Of a stretch of DNA of 64,000 nt, positions 44,638-55,766 are shown in pieces. The DNA lies in contig CM037883.1 in assembly GCA_021292165.1 (NCBI GenBank), positions 8,943,434 through 9,007,433 on the forward strand. Reading direction: 5' to 3'. The notes beneath the pieces are model-generated. The model was given only the letters and a program-made list of their open reading frames with translations, ran no database searches and had not been told where the DNA came from. Made by a program: the position numbers and the translations under genes. Position 1 is the stretch's first letter; each line of letters starts with the position of its first letter. This DNA comes from Shinisaurus crocodilurus. Its lineage: Eukaryota; Chordata; Lepidosauria; Squamata; Shinisauridae.

Positions 44638-44772
44638 CAGTGTTCTCCAACCTTGGGTCCCCAGATGTTTGTGGCCTACAACTCCCAGCATGCCCCAGCC
44701 AGCATAGCTGGCTGGGGCATGCTGGGAGTTGGAGGCCACAAACATCTGGAGACCCAAGGTTGGAGAACACTG
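44638..44772. mobile_element. hAT palindromic MITE, 135 bp, perfect duplication
   Basis: Almost a perfect palindrome from CAGTGTTCTCCAACC to GGTTGGAGAACACTG, with arms of about 64 bases and a loop of about 7. CTCTAAGT is duplicated exactly at 44630-44637 and 44773-44780. The transcript would form a long hairpin. Confidence 0.92.
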
Positions 44773-44821
44773 CTCTAAGTTATGAATGCTGGGTTTTGCA
44801 ATACACAGCAGCAGAGTTATA

Positions 44822-44847
44822 TTGTATGTATGTATGTATGTATGTAT
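44822..44847 (+). repeat. (TATG)n microsatellite
   Basis: Six TATG units at the 3' end of the adjoining minus-strand L2, probably derived from its tail. Confidence 0.9.
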
Positions 44848-45385
44848 TCAATTTCTATACCGCCCACTACCCAAAGCTCTCTGGGCAGTTCACAACAATT
44901 AAAACCATAAATTACAACATAAGATACACTATAAAAGTTTAACAGTTTAAAACTACAGTATAAAATAGAAGTAAAAACCAAAGTAAAACCTAGCAGCAAT
45001 GTGGAGATTTAAAATAGGAATAGATTTAAAACAAGGGAAACTAAAAGACTAAAATGCCTGGGGAAATAGGAAGATCTTCACCTGGTGCTGGAAAGAGCAC
45101 AGCGTAGGTGCCAGGCGAACCTCTCTGGGAAGTTCATTCTGAAACAGGGGTGCCACAGCAGGAAAGGCTCTCTTCTTAAGAGCCACCCGTCTCATTTTCT
45201 TTGGCAGGGGCTCCTGGAGAAGGACAGCTGAGGATGATCTCCGGGCAGGTATATATGGGAGGAGACGTTCCTTAAGGTAATCTGGTCCCAAGCCATTTAG
45301 GGCTTTGAATGTTAAAACCAGCACTTTGAATCAGGCCCAGACATAGACTGGTAGCCAGTGCAGATGGAAAAAGTAATGGCATAAT
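44848..45385 (-). mobile_element. L2 LINE 3' fragment
   Basis: Minus strand: the tail complement (CCAAAGCTCTCTGGGCAG) leads to the C-terminal coding remnant (frame at 45049-45324 with VAPLFQNELPREVRLAPTL). It aligns with the coding end of the L2 at 56825-57816. It is truncated at the left of the RT thumb region. Confidence 0.85.
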
Positions 45386-45602
45386 ATGATCAATATATTT
45401 CTCTCTTTTTTTGAGGAAGAAAGTGTAGTGGAAGTCAAGCATACCAAAAAAGGAAATGGGGAATGGTTCATATCTTCCAATCATGAGGGTTCCCAATCAA
45501 TACTTCTTTTAACTTCTTCTTCTCCTTTTTTTTTAGTGCTTCCTAGTTTTCATCTTTAATGTGCTGTCATACTGCAAGGTAGTGCATGCCTTGTGGAATC
45601 CA

Positions 45603-45661
<59 letters not shown>

Positions 45662-46369
45662 CAACAACAACAACAACAACGTGCCTTTTTAAATGAAGGT
45701 ATCATTTGAAATAATAATAGGGAGAGGGGGAGAATGAAGTTACTCGGCTTCATTTCCTGTAAATCCACATGTAAATTTTTATCCTCAGATTAAATGCCGG
45801 CACAATAGCACACGTCATGGCGAGCGTGAATGTAGTGTAGCATTACAAAGAATGTGTATGAGTGAGTGACACACACATTTAATCAATTTGTGCTTAAGGA
45901 AGCACAAATTTAATCAACGGCATTTGGAATGCCTTTCTAGAATGTTTAGACTGTAGTAGTGATCATTATCATTCATAGTTATAACTAAGAGCTGGCTTTG
46001 ATCGGTTTATCCAGCTGCCTAATATTCTGTCTGCAACATCAATTACTGGGTGCATATCCTGCATACATTATCCCTGCCTTCTTCCACCTTATCCCCATTT
46101 CCCCACAATATGTGTCATTTTTCTGAAGGTGATCCTGTCACCATCATCCATCTGAAGGTCTCCCACTCTCTCAAATGTCTCCACCCATTCTCCCTTGCTG
46201 CCCCTTATGCCTGGAAATGCCTCTTGGAATACCTGCAGGATGCCAACTCTATTACTTTCCTTCAAATCTTGTGCTGTATTACCATGTGGCCGAAAAGCCT
46301 TTAAGACTTACCCTTTACACCCATCTGAATTGTGGCTGCTGCTGAAACTGTTCATCTCTTGTACTAGAC
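45386..46369. other. Unassigned, with triplet microsatellite
   Basis: Holds (AAT)n(AAC)n at 45606-45680. The part 46150-46350 resembles an L2 C-terminal remnant on the plus strand (CTTATGCCTGGAAATGCC), not confirmed. No gene seen. Confidence 0.4.
45606..45680 (+). repeat. (AAT)n(AAC)n microsatellite
   Basis: About 17 AAT units followed by about 8 AAC units. Confidence 0.95.
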
Positions 46370-46458
46370 CAGTGTTCTCCAACCTTGGGTCCCCAGATGT
46401 TTTTGGCCTACAACTCCCAGCATGCCCCAGCCAGCGTAGCCAAGGTTGGAGAACACTG
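46370..46458. mobile_element. hAT MITE, internally deleted, 89 bp
   Basis: The same ends as 44638-44772, but most of the right arm is missing: after GCCCCAGCCAGCGTAGCC it jumps to AAGGTTGGAGAACACTG. The flanking octamers TACTAGAC and GTCTAGAC match at 6 of 8. Confidence 0.8.
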
Positions 46459-46489
46459 GTCTAGACAGACTGCTATAAACTAGGACTGG

Positions 46490-46664
46490 GCAAATCTTAG
46501 TTCTAATTCCCACTCAACCATGAAGCTCATTGGGTGACATTGTGCCTGCCATTTTCCTTTGCTCTACCCCTATCCTTAGAAGGCTGCTGGGAAGATTAAA
46601 TGGGACAATCCCATATTTTCCATCCTGAGCTTGATGGAGCAAGGGCAGGATTTAAAAAAAAAAG
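46490..46664 (+). mobile_element. MIR-like SINE, degraded
   Basis: B-box-like TTCTAATTCCCAC, then AACCATGAAGCTCATTGGG, TGACATTGTGCC and AAGGCTGCTGGGAAGATTAA. Aligns with 24121-24372 and ends in an A-rich tail. Confidence 0.7.
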
Positions 46665-47740
46665 TGATGATTATTGTACTATTGCATTTATGTAAGTTAG
46701 TCTCTCTGGCTGTTTTCCTTTCTTGTTCTGGTAGTTGTCAAACTAGTACCACCACTTGTAGCTTTGCGGCTCCTGGCTGTGAAATTTTGCAATGAATCAG
46801 AATGCTTGAAATTACTTATCCAGAAATGGGAAAGCATTAGCAGTAGATCCACAGTTGAGTTTCCTGGCTCTTTGGACTTTTAGTGATACGACCCATATTC
46901 TATTTGGATTTTAAGATCACAACAACAACAAAGAATAAGATCCATTCTTTAGAGGTTTCTCTCTTTGGGAGGGGGGAGCTGTTCCAACCCTGTTGAAATG
47001 ATAGCAACATTCCTCTAACTTGGCTTTAGTTGAGTGCATATATATATAATACAGCTCTGTTCAAAGGGTAATAGTCCTTGTGGGGAAAACAGCCTAGCAA
47101 TCCATATAGCAAGATAAAACAGAGTGTCTCTCTCCAACTATTTCTATTTACAGTTCCAAGCAGCAGTTTATCCAAAGTTTCTATGATGAGTTTATTCAGT
47201 TCTTTTACTCCCCCAAAAGAAGCTAATGGACTCTCAATTTCTCTCTCAGAGTTCTAGAATCAGATGGTTTATTTCATTAAGCCCAGTTAAATAAAAGGTT
47301 ATCTTAATAAAGCTGACATGTTTAGTTACCTGCATCTGGATGTGTGTGTGTTGGCAGGGTGTCTCCCAGTCCCTGCACAGACTTCAATATGTTCAATGTG
47401 TCATTCCTACTGTAAGCTTATTCCCAGAAATCTGTCTCCCATAAAATGGCGACATCTGGAAAGAAGGTTCTGCTCTCAAGTCTTTTGTGGTGCAAGACAA
47501 TAGGATCTGAGAAAGAATAATAGTCATTCCAAGCTGGTATTTGGAGAACTGAAGCATCTGGCATTGCTGTGGGTAAGTGTGAATCTGGCAATAGTTTATT
47601 GATATATCAGAGGAATTCTAACCAGTTACCCCTATTATTTTTTATATATGGAGTTAATTTTATGCAGTTGTGTCTGTTCTATTGGTAAATTCAGACAACC
47701 AGTTTTCCCCTTTGATGTGCAGGAGCCAGGTGCGTGGGAC
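46665..47740. other. Unassigned, apparently single copy
   Basis: No repeat or gene recognised. Confidence 0.4.
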
Positions 47741-48177
47741 TTCATAGAGTTGGAAGGTACCTCAAAGGTAACCTAGTCCAATCCCTTGCCAATGCAGTAG
47801 GCCCACTACTGCAGCATCCCTGATAGTTGTCCACCCAACCTCAGCTTAAAAACCTCTAGTGACAGAGAGCCCGCCACTTTCTGAGGTAGCGTGTTGCACT
47901 CTGTCAAAGAGCTTTTGCCATCAGGATGCCCTTCCTAATGTTTAGTCTAAATCCTTCTACATGTAATGTGAACCCATTGGTTCAGGTCCTACACTCTGGA
48001 ACAAAAGGGGGGAAATCAATCTACATAACAGCCTTTCAAATTGTTGTAGATGGCTATCATATTACCTCTAAAAGGTCTCTTTTTCAGGCAAAACATATCC
48101 AGCTCCTTCAATCCTTTGTCGTAGGACTTGGTGTCCACGGCAGGCCCCTCACCATCTCTTTTGCCTTCCCCTGATCA

Positions 48178-51100
48178 TCATCATCAGGCGATCACTCGTG
48201 ACCGAGTAAGATTGTCTTCCGGGATAAAAGGAGGAAATTCTAAAGAAGATTGTGTAGACTCTAGCGATGGGTCCGTAAGTGACTGTGGAGGCCAATTCTA
48301 GATCCACACAGCTTCCCACAGTGAGGACACAGGTTACCAGATAGAAGATGGTCCTGTAAAGGATTCATTTGACGTGCTTTTCGCTTAGCACGTTTCTCCC
48401 TTTCACCTTGCACTCGGGCTTCTTCAAAGTCCATGGAACCTTTGTGAAGGGCCAACCTCCATTTAGATCGTTCATGGGCCAGAGCTTCCCAGTTTTCGAT
48501 GTTTATATTGCATTTTTTTAGATTAGCCTTATGAACATCTTTAAACCTCTTATATTGACCACCGATATTCCGCTTTCCATCCTTGAGTTGGGAGTAAAGT
48601 AACTGCTTTGGGAGACGGCAGTCAGGCATTCGAACAACATGACCGGTCCACTGAAGTTGGCGTTGAAGGATCATTTTTTCAATGCTAGTAGTCTTTGCTT
48701 CTTCCAGTACACTGACATTTGTTCGCCTATCTTCCCAAGTAATTTGCAGGATTTTCCGGAGGCAACGTTGATGAAACCTTTCAAGGAGGTGGAAGTGACG
48801 TTTATAGATAGTCCATGTTTCGCAGGCATACAATAAAGTTGGTAATACAATGGCTTCATAAACCAGTGTTTTGGTCTTCTTACAAATATCCCGATCCTCG
48901 AACACTCTATGTTTCATTCGAGAAAATGCGGCACTTGCGGAGCTCAGACGATGCTGGATTTCACTGTCGATGTTAGCTGTAACAGAAAGATAGCTGCCAA
49001 GATAGAGAAAATGATCGACATTTTCCAGTATTGTCCCGCCAAGCTGGATAGATGGCATCACCAAAGGATTGGCTTGCACTTGCTGATGAAGCACTTTGGT
49101 TTTTTTGATGTTAAGTGAGAGACCAAGTTTTTCGTATGCTTCTGCAAAAGCATTTAGGATAGTTTGGAGATCATCCTCTGAATGTGCAGAGACCACATTA
49201 TCATCAGCATACTGAAGTTCCACAACGGAGGTTGTAATTACCTTACTTTTTGCTTTCAGCCTGCTGAGATTAAAAAGCTTTCCATCTGTTCGATATATAA
49301 TTCCCACACCGGTGGGAAGTTTCCCCTTGACAAGATGTAAAACCATGGCGATGAAAATGGCAAATAATGTTGGGGCGATAACACATCCCTGTTTAACACC
49401 TGATCCCACTTTAAATGGAGCACCATGAGAGCCGTTGTTGTCCAAAACTGTTGCCGTCATGTTGTCATGGAGAAGTCGCAAGATATTCACAAATTTATTG
49501 GGGCATCCAATTTTCATAAGGATAGTCCAGAGAGCTGTACGATCTACAGTATCAAAGGCCTTAGCCAAATCAATAAATGCCATATAAAGGGGTTGATTTT
49601 GCTCCCGGCATTTTTCTTGGAGCTGACGTGCAGTAAAAATCATGTCTACTGTCCCTCTAGAGGGGCGGAAACCATATTGAGTTTCAGGGAGGATCTCTTC
49701 TGAAATAGATAGAAGACGGTTTGCGAGAATCCTAGCAAATATTTTACCTGCGGTTGCTAAGAGAGAAATGCCCCGATAGTTTCCACAGTCTGTTCTATCA
49801 CCCTTCTTAAAGAGGGTGATAATTATGGCATCCCTGAAGTCTTCTGGGATCTCTTCTCTTATCCAGATTTTTTCGATGAGTTTATGAAGATGTTGTACAA
49901 GTTCGGGGCCCCCTTCTTTAAAGATTTCAGCAGGAATCCCATCTGGTCCACTAGCTTTGTTGTTCTTCATTTGATTAATGGCTTTTTTTACTTCATCCAA
50001 AGTGGGGAGTATTGCAAGTTCCTCTTTAATTTGTTTTTGCGGGATTTGCGAAAAAATCTCATTATCCACCTTAGATTTACGATTTAAAAGGTCATAATAA
50101 TGCTCTTTCCAACGCAGTGCAATAGACTCTTTGTCTTTTAAGAGTTTGGTGCCATCTTTTGATTGTAAAGGGTTTGTACCATAGGTTTTTGGTCCATAAA
50201 TGGCCCTTGTGGCCTTAAAAAAGCCCCGTGCATCATGAGATTCTGCAAGTTGTTGAATTTCTTCAGCTTTCTTTTTCCACCAAGCGTTCTTAAGTTCTCT
50301 TGTTCTTCTTTGGACCTCAGCCTTTGCGCTAGCGTAGGTTTTTTTCTTGGCAGCGCAGTTAATATCATTTTGCCATATTTGGAAGGCTTTCCTTTTTTGG
50401 TCAATTATATATTTAATCTCATTGTCATTTTCATCAAACCAATCCTGATGTTTCTTAGTTTCATATCCAATAGTTTGTTCACAAGCTGCAGTAATGGAGG
50501 TTTTCAGCTTAGACCAATGGTCCTCAATGTTGTCAGGAGGTTCCGTAGGTAGATGTTCCTTAAGAAGTGATTGAAGACGAGTTTGCTTAATAGGATCTTG
50601 AAGGACTTGGATGTTCATTTTACGCCTTGGTTTCCTTCCTTGAAGCCTACGTTGGGGAGCAATGTTGATAACCATTGTGGAACGGATTAGTCGGTGGTCT
50701 GTCCAGCAGTCGTCGGCACTCACCATGGCCCTAGTAAGAAGTACATTGCGGCGATCTCTAACACGGACAATTACATAATCCAGAAGATGCCAGTGCTTTG
50801 ACCGTGGGTGCTGCCATGATGTTTTAAACTTATTCTTTTGTCGAAAGAGCGTGTTTGTGATAGTGAGATTATGCTCTGCACATATAGACAAAAGTAAGAG
50901 TCCATTCGGGTTGCTATTACCAACTCCATCTTTTCCAATAGTTTCTGGCCATAAATCAAAGTCACGCCCGACTCTTGCGTTAAAATCGCCCAGGAGGATA
51001 ATTTTATCCTCCTTAGGTATCTCTGACAGGAGAGTGTCCAACTGGCTATAAAAACTTTCCTTGATGTCATCATCAGCATCTAATGTTGGTGCATAAGCGC

Positions 51101-51371
51101 TCAAAATAGTTACCTGTTGGTTATTGGCGAGCTTTAATCGAAGAGTTATCAGGCGTTCGTTAATGCCAGTAGGAACTTCTGACAAAGAGTTCACTAGTTC
51201 ATTTTTGATGGCAAAGCCTACACCATGTATTCGTCGGTCCTGCTCAGGTAGTCCTTTCCAGAAGAAGGTATAACCTCCTTTTTCTTCTTTCAGCTGTCCC
51301 TCTCCTGCCCTTCGAGTTTCTTGAAGTGCTGCTATGTCAATTTTAAACCGTCTCAGCTCCCTTGCAATAAT
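48178..51371 (-). mobile_element. RTE-like non-LTR retrotransposon, young, 5'-truncated
   Basis: Read on the minus strand. The duplicated target TGATCA is at 48172-48177 and 51372-51377. The 3' end finishes in a short ATG/ATC-type triplet tail (GATCGCCTGATGATGATGA in the sense direction), which fits RTE-type elements that end in short repeats. Only the most 5' part is missing: the frame is already inside the endonuclease at the truncation point. The clade cannot be fixed by eye. RTE, Proto2 or Vingi-type are candidates because of the endonuclease and the C-terminal finger-like segment. The host CR1 is clearly older. Confidence 0.9.
48261..51371 (-). CDS. LINE endonuclease / reverse transcriptase, open to the stop
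   Basis: About 1,036 codons with no stop from the truncation point to 48261. Residues are numbered from the GTG at 51194, since about 59 more codons lie upstream and no start is claimed. The upstream part shows endonuclease sequence (IDIAALQETR, then HGVGFAIKN). Endonuclease motifs LLGDFNARVG (67-76) and SADDCWTDHRLI (159-170) follow. Then RT: GPDGIPAEIF (416-425), FKKGDRTDCGNYRGISLL (462-479), QYGFRPSRGT (506-515), AFIDLAKAFDTV (539-550), GVKQGCVIAPTLFAIFI (599-615), the catalytic YADDNVVS (662-669) and YLGSYLS (731-737). A CCHH finger-like segment ends it (956-976). It needs no partner frame for chemistry, but the copy lacks its 5' end. Host annotation pipelines often mislabel such frames as cellular genes. 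Confidence 0.9.
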   Translation of the reverse strand: MIARELRRFKIDIAALQETRRAGEGQLKEEKGGYTFFWKGLPEQDRRIHGVGFAIKNELVNSLSEVPTGINERLITLRLKLANNQQVTILSAYAPTLDADDDIKESFYSQLDTLLSEIPKEDKIILLGDFNARVGRDFDLWPETIGKDGVGNSNPNGLLLLSICAEHNLTITNTLFRQKNKFKTSWQHPRSKHWHLLDYVIVRVRDRRNVLLTRAMVSADDCWTDHRLIRSTMVINIAPQRRLQGRKPRRKMNIQVLQDPIKQTRLQSLLKEHLPTEPPDNIEDHWSKLKTSITAACEQTIGYETKKHQDWFDENDNEIKYIIDQKRKAFQIWQNDINCAAKKKTYASAKAEVQRRTRELKNAWWKKKAEEIQQLAESHDARGFFKATRAIYGPKTYGTNPLQSKDGTKLLKDKESIALRWKEHYYDLLNRKSKVDNEIFSQIPQKQIKEELAILPTLDEVKKAINQMKNNKASGPDGIPAEIFKEGGPELVQHLHKLIEKIWIREEIPEDFRDAIIITLFKKGDRTDCGNYRGISLLATAGKIFARILANRLLSISEEILPETQYGFRPSRGTVDMIFTARQLQEKCREQNQPLYMAFIDLAKAFDTVDRTALWTILMKIGCPNKFVNILRLLHDNMTATVLDNNGSHGAPFKVGSGVKQGCVIAPTLFAIFIAMVLHLVKGKLPTGVGIIYRTDGKLFNLSRLKAKSKVITTSVVELQYADDNVVSAHSEDDLQTILNAFAEAYEKLGLSLNIKKTKVLHQQVQANPLVMPSIQLGGTILENVDHFLYLGSYLSVTANIDSEIQHRLSSASAAFSRMKHRVFEDRDICKKTKTLVYEAIVLPTLLYACETWTIYKRHFHLLERFHQRCLRKILQITWEDRRTNVSVLEEAKTTSIEKMILQRQLQWTGHVVRMPDCRLPKQLLYSQLKDGKRNIGGQYKRFKDVHKANLKKCNINIENWEALAHERSKWRLALHKGSMDFEEARVQGEREKRAKRKARQMNPLQDHLLSGNLCPHCGKLCGSRIGLHSHLRTHR

Positions 51372-51848
51372 TGATCACAGTCCAGTTTGTTAATATCGTT
51401 CTGAAGTCATTGTGCCCAGAACTGGACACAGCACTCCAGGTGAGGTCTGATCAAAGCAGAATAGTGCAGTGCCATTACTTCTAGTCACTAGACTTCTGCT
51501 GATGCAACCTAGAATTCCATTATGATTTTTCACTGCCACATAATGCTGCTGACTCAGATTTAACTTGTGGTCTACTAAACCCTCTAGATCCTATTCACAT
51601 GTATTGCTGTCAACACAGGAATCATCCATCCTGCATTTGTGCACCTGATTCTTTGTATCTCCATGTAGAATAACTTCACATTTATCTCTCCTGGGATTCA
51701 TTTTGCTATTTGAACCCGGTTCTCCATCCTGTCCAGTTTCTGTCTTCTGTCTTCCATCTTCAATGTTGTTTCTGTCTTCCAAAGTATTAGTATTAGCTAT
51801 CTTTACCGCATCCAGTTTGAGATCATCCTCACTACTCCTTTGTCTAAG

Positions 51849-52061
51849 TCATTCCCAGAGATGTTGAACAACACTGGTCCTAGGTCCTAGGACATAACCC
51901 TGTAGCACCACACTTCTCCTACTCTCCAAGTTGATTAACTTTTGGGTACAGTCCATCAACCAGCTACAAATCCACCTAACGGTAGTATCATCTAGCCCAT
52001 GTTTTACCCGCTTGCTATCAAGAATATCATGGGTGACCTTGTCAAAATCAAGATGTACCAA
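51849..52061 (-). pseudogene. CR1 reverse transcriptase fragment
   Basis: A 70-codon remnant on the minus strand with VHLDFDKVTHDILD, a decayed form of CR1 RT motif A (LDFSKAFD in the copy at 7317), followed by WICSWLMDCTQK. It lies in the upstream half of the split CR1. Confidence 0.7.
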
Positions 52062-52075
52062 GAAGCTGACTTCCC

Positions 52076-54925
52076 TTGCCTTTTCCTGAAAGAAGAAGGG
52101 GTGGGGCCTTCAGCCAGGCCTCAGTGGGCCAGATGGGAAAGGTTTGTGGGCCAGAAACAGCTTATGGGCCAGAAGTTCCTCATCCTTGATCTACAATCAT
52201 GAACTACATGCATGTGCGTAGGAGGCCTTTAGCACTGCTTATGCTAAATTGTTCTTCCAAATGATTCCTTCTCCACTTCTAAATGCACAAAATCACTTTC
52301 ACAAAGGTATCATGAGCCTTTCTCCTCTTATGGAAGTTGACCCTGAAAATCAGTCCTGAACTTTTCCCCACTCTGGGGAACATGAGAGGAGTGTGGAACA
52401 CAGCATCTCAAGTCACTCCCCCCTTAAAAGCTCAGCTCATTTCAGCTCAGATTTAAATATGTAAAAAAACAAAGGAGCTAGTCTAGCCAAGGGAAGGATA
52501 GAAACCTTTTCTGACAGGAACGTTAGAGCTACAAATTTCCATCACTGCCATCTCATACATTAATAATAATGGTGTTGCTTGTATAATTTATTATGGAACC
52601 AATATAACTGGAAGACCCAAAATTCATGATACAAGTAACAGCAGGATCTGGTTTACATGTCTGCCATAATACTAGGAAGTGCCACAAGTTGCTGTATTTT
52701 TAATTACAGTCCCCATGCCCCCTTCAAGCCAACTGCTCTGTTATTTAAGACTCCATTCCCACATATACAGCTAGATATCATCCCTACTCCAAATCCACAT
52801 TATGGAGACATGGAGAGAGCTGTTCCTGGAGTCTCTACCCCAGTGAGCTTCTTCCATGTGTGTGGTTAATGAGTTGTTGCTGTTGTTGTTTTATTTTGGA
52901 AGCCAAATTATACATGGGTTGTAGGGAAGTTATTTATGCTGCTTCAATTCCAATCAGATGAATGCAAAACAATTTAGGATCTTTCTTTTTTCTTAAAAAA
53001 AATAAAAAAAATAAAAGGAAAAGGAAAAGGAGAGGGAGAAGAAAGGGGGGGATGACGACAAACAAACATGTCTTCAACAATTAAGTGAATGAGTCCAATA
53101 AGTATTTCTTGAATGCTTACCACATTGCAAACCTCTTTTGAGTGGAGTATCAAAAGCAGTTTGTGATATGGCATCAGGTAGTGGCAGTCTACTGCTCAAA
53201 GAAGAGAGAGAGAGAGAGAGAGGGAGAGGGAGAGAGAGATCCCATCTTAGTGCAAATTCACACTTGGGGGTTATTTAGAATTGCAGTGGTCACATGTGCA
53301 ACTTACATATGTGTAATAGTGCTGAGCCCAACCAGGGGATACCTTTTGCAAAGTCTTTTAGCAATGGCAATGACATGAAAGCATTAGTCTCACTCTGAAC
53401 TGGCTGCTTCATTTGTCCTTGCTGAAAGCATTGCCCTCACTCTGAACTGGCTTCAGTTGCCCATCATGGTGTCATCACACCAAAGTGCTTGCTACATTAT
53501 GCTCCCCTCTCCCAAGTGGCTGGAATCACTACACCCAGGAAGAAGCTGGCTCACTCCATTTCCACACACCCTCAATGACACCCTAACAGCAGCTGATCAA
53601 GGAATATACGAGCATGAACAAGTTGAGTGTATGGGGGGGGGGTTACAATTAGACCCCCTGAAAGCTTTGATAATTGTGTTAGCATTCTTTTGAATATATA
53701 GATAAACATGTGTAATATTTTCTCCCAAAGCTGAACCAGGAAGACATTCAACACAGCCCTGAGGTAGGAATGCAATAACATCAGTATTAACAGAATTGAA
53801 CCACAGCAAGTGGTCATTTGCTCAACCCCTAAATGATATAGTATTGCCACACCCAGGATGGATTTATTTCCTGATCTAAGTGTGAGCTGCATCATTTCAA
53901 TAATTAAAATCTGATGGACTGAGCAGGCCTGCAGTGCAGCTGCAGCACCCTTAAGAAATTTTAGACAGGCTATTAAAGAATGATTTATGAAGCAGGCTTT
54001 TGTTCAACCAAGTGATTAGAATTTAATAACTTAGCCTACTTAGCTTTTGAACTGGACACAACCAATCTAAGTAATAAACAAACAATCTGATTTCACCAAC
54101 CTAGGGGAATTTCCACAGCAGTGCAGAAGTATTTTTGGCATATCACCTTTGTTGTGTATTCTTGGTAACTTAACATAGATACGAAAGGGAACTCCAGCAT
54201 TGCTTCAGCATCTTCCTTGGGTCGGTCATGTGTGTGGAACATCCTTTGGTATATTTTGCTTGACAACCCTTCTATTTTTAATCGCAGACTTCCTTGGCTG
54301 TATTTCCTTAGCCTTGAGATTTTATTGGGGGTGAAACTCAGAAACAACATAAAAGGCCACTTCTCCACTACCATTCTGCCCTAAGAAATTTCTTTTAAAA
54401 CTCTTTGCTTCCCTTGTTGAGACAATGGCTTCAAACAGTCACCAGGGCACTGCTTCAGACAGATAGATGCCTAAAACCTATGGGAAGCCTTGGGATCCAG
54501 TTGTGTGGATTATGCAGGTGCCAGAAGCAGACTGATACTGAGGACCTAGTCACCCAAATCCACCTGTGACCAATCTTTTTTCCCCTTCCCAAAATGGAAA
54601 CCTCCTAGGGCAGCATCTCCAGGATCAGAAGGCCTGGGCCACCACCTGTGCTCTCAATAACCTCTCAATCTCTCCACACCTGGTGAACTCTACTCAACAA
54701 CATTACTAGCTAGATGTAGCCAAGCAGCAATGGAGTATAAGTCTCAATTCGCAAGGAATGCCCCTTAAATACCTCTACTCCTCTCGAAGGGAGATGGTTC
54801 CTGCACTACGGAGCCATGCCTGCAGAGGTTTCATTTGGACTATAGACTTATTCAGAAAAAAAACAAAAAAACAAAAACAACCCACCACACCACAACAGCC
54901 ACACATTTAATCAACATGTGAGCAG
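52076..54925. other. Unassigned, mostly single copy
   Basis: No gene or repeat family recognised over this long stretch, apart from (GA)n at 53199-53240, a G-run near 53632 and an A-rich tract near 54858. Reading frames of 60-107 codons are scattered on both strands without domains. Confidence 0.35.
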
Positions 54926-55342
54926 GGGGGCGCTGCACTGATTTGTTCCACCCTCGATGTCGTACGCACGGGGCAGTCATATACCCCCTGATGTTCATAC
55001 ATACAGCAAGAATGTCTGGAGAGATAGGAATGTGTGAATCAGCAAAACTCAAGCTTGCCAGAGTTCTCCCAATTCCATCACAATACAAAGCTTGTTCTTC
55101 TGACATGAGTCTATATCAGATTGCGAGCTTTTGGGGGTGTGTGTTGGGGGGCTGCATGGAAATATGTGCATATTTTTTTTCCAAATGTACTGCATTAATT
55201 GTACACCTCTTTGAAATGTGCATATTCTTCTCCCATTGACTAAAGTGTACTTGTGCACATTTCCCCCAAAAAATACACGTTTTTTCATGTGCATTTTTCA
55301 AATGTACGCATGCTGTCAAAAGACAGTATTCGTGGTCCGAGA

Positions 55343-55716
55343 TAGGCTTGTGCCATCGAGCCTCACGCAGGCAAAACGGGGCCAAAATCGGCCCCGCTCA
55401 CGCCCGCCCGCGCGAGGCCTTACCTTCTCTTTGGGGCAGCTTGCCTCTTCGCAGCGAGCCGCCCGCGCAGCCCACTCCGGTCCCGTCGTGTCACTTCCGG
55501 CACTGGAAATGACGCGACAGGACCCTGTGCAGTCGCGCTGGACCATGACGCGTGCTGCACCTGCGCAGTGTCCTGTCGCATCATTTCCGGTGCCGGAAGT
55601 GACGCGACGGGACCGGAGACACTGGGTCGAGCAGCACGGAGAACTGCTCCATGCCACTCAGAAGATTGAGGCGGGGGGCCACCCCTGCGGAGAGTCCAGG
55701 TTCGACTGCTTGCCTA
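55343..55716. mobile_element. GC-rich hAT element, 374 bp
   Basis: The left end TAGGCTTGTGCC and right-end complement TAGGCAAGCAGT agree over the first bases. The flanking octamers GTCCGAGA (55335-55342) and GTCCGTGA (55717-55724) match at 7 of 8. The same host sequence without the insert is visible near 11495 (TTTTTGGTCCATGAATCACA). Highly CpG-rich, with hairpin cores such as TCACTTCCGGCACTGGAAAT that are shared with 31336-31814. A 168-codon frame spans the insert and is an artefact. Confidence 0.75.
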
Positions 55717-55766
55717 GTCCGTGAATCACATTGCAAGCTCAGAGATGTATGGAGTTTGACCACAGA

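Larger units (their letters stand above)
47741..52075 (-). mobile_element. CR1 LINE, old copy split by the RTE-like LINE
   Basis: The 3' part on the minus strand lies at 47741-48171 (tail complement CATAGAGTTGGAAGGTACC). It ends at CCTTCCCC. The upstream part resumes at 51378 (CAGTCCAGTTTGTTAATATC, then GTGCCCAGAACTGGACACAG) and continues to about 52075. Both parts are collinear with a CR1 consensus, and the insertion falls between them. Several stops mark it as old. Confidence 0.85.

Noticed and set aside
48261..51194. The 977-codon frame as a host gene (often mislabelled as a craniofacial development protein 2-like gene)
   Set aside because: It carries endonuclease and RT motifs of a LINE, has a target duplication and a second near-identical copy at 40305.
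55218..55724. A 168-codon frame on the plus strand
   Set aside because: It starts in one hAT-like element and reads through a GC-rich hAT. GC-rich DNA has few stops.
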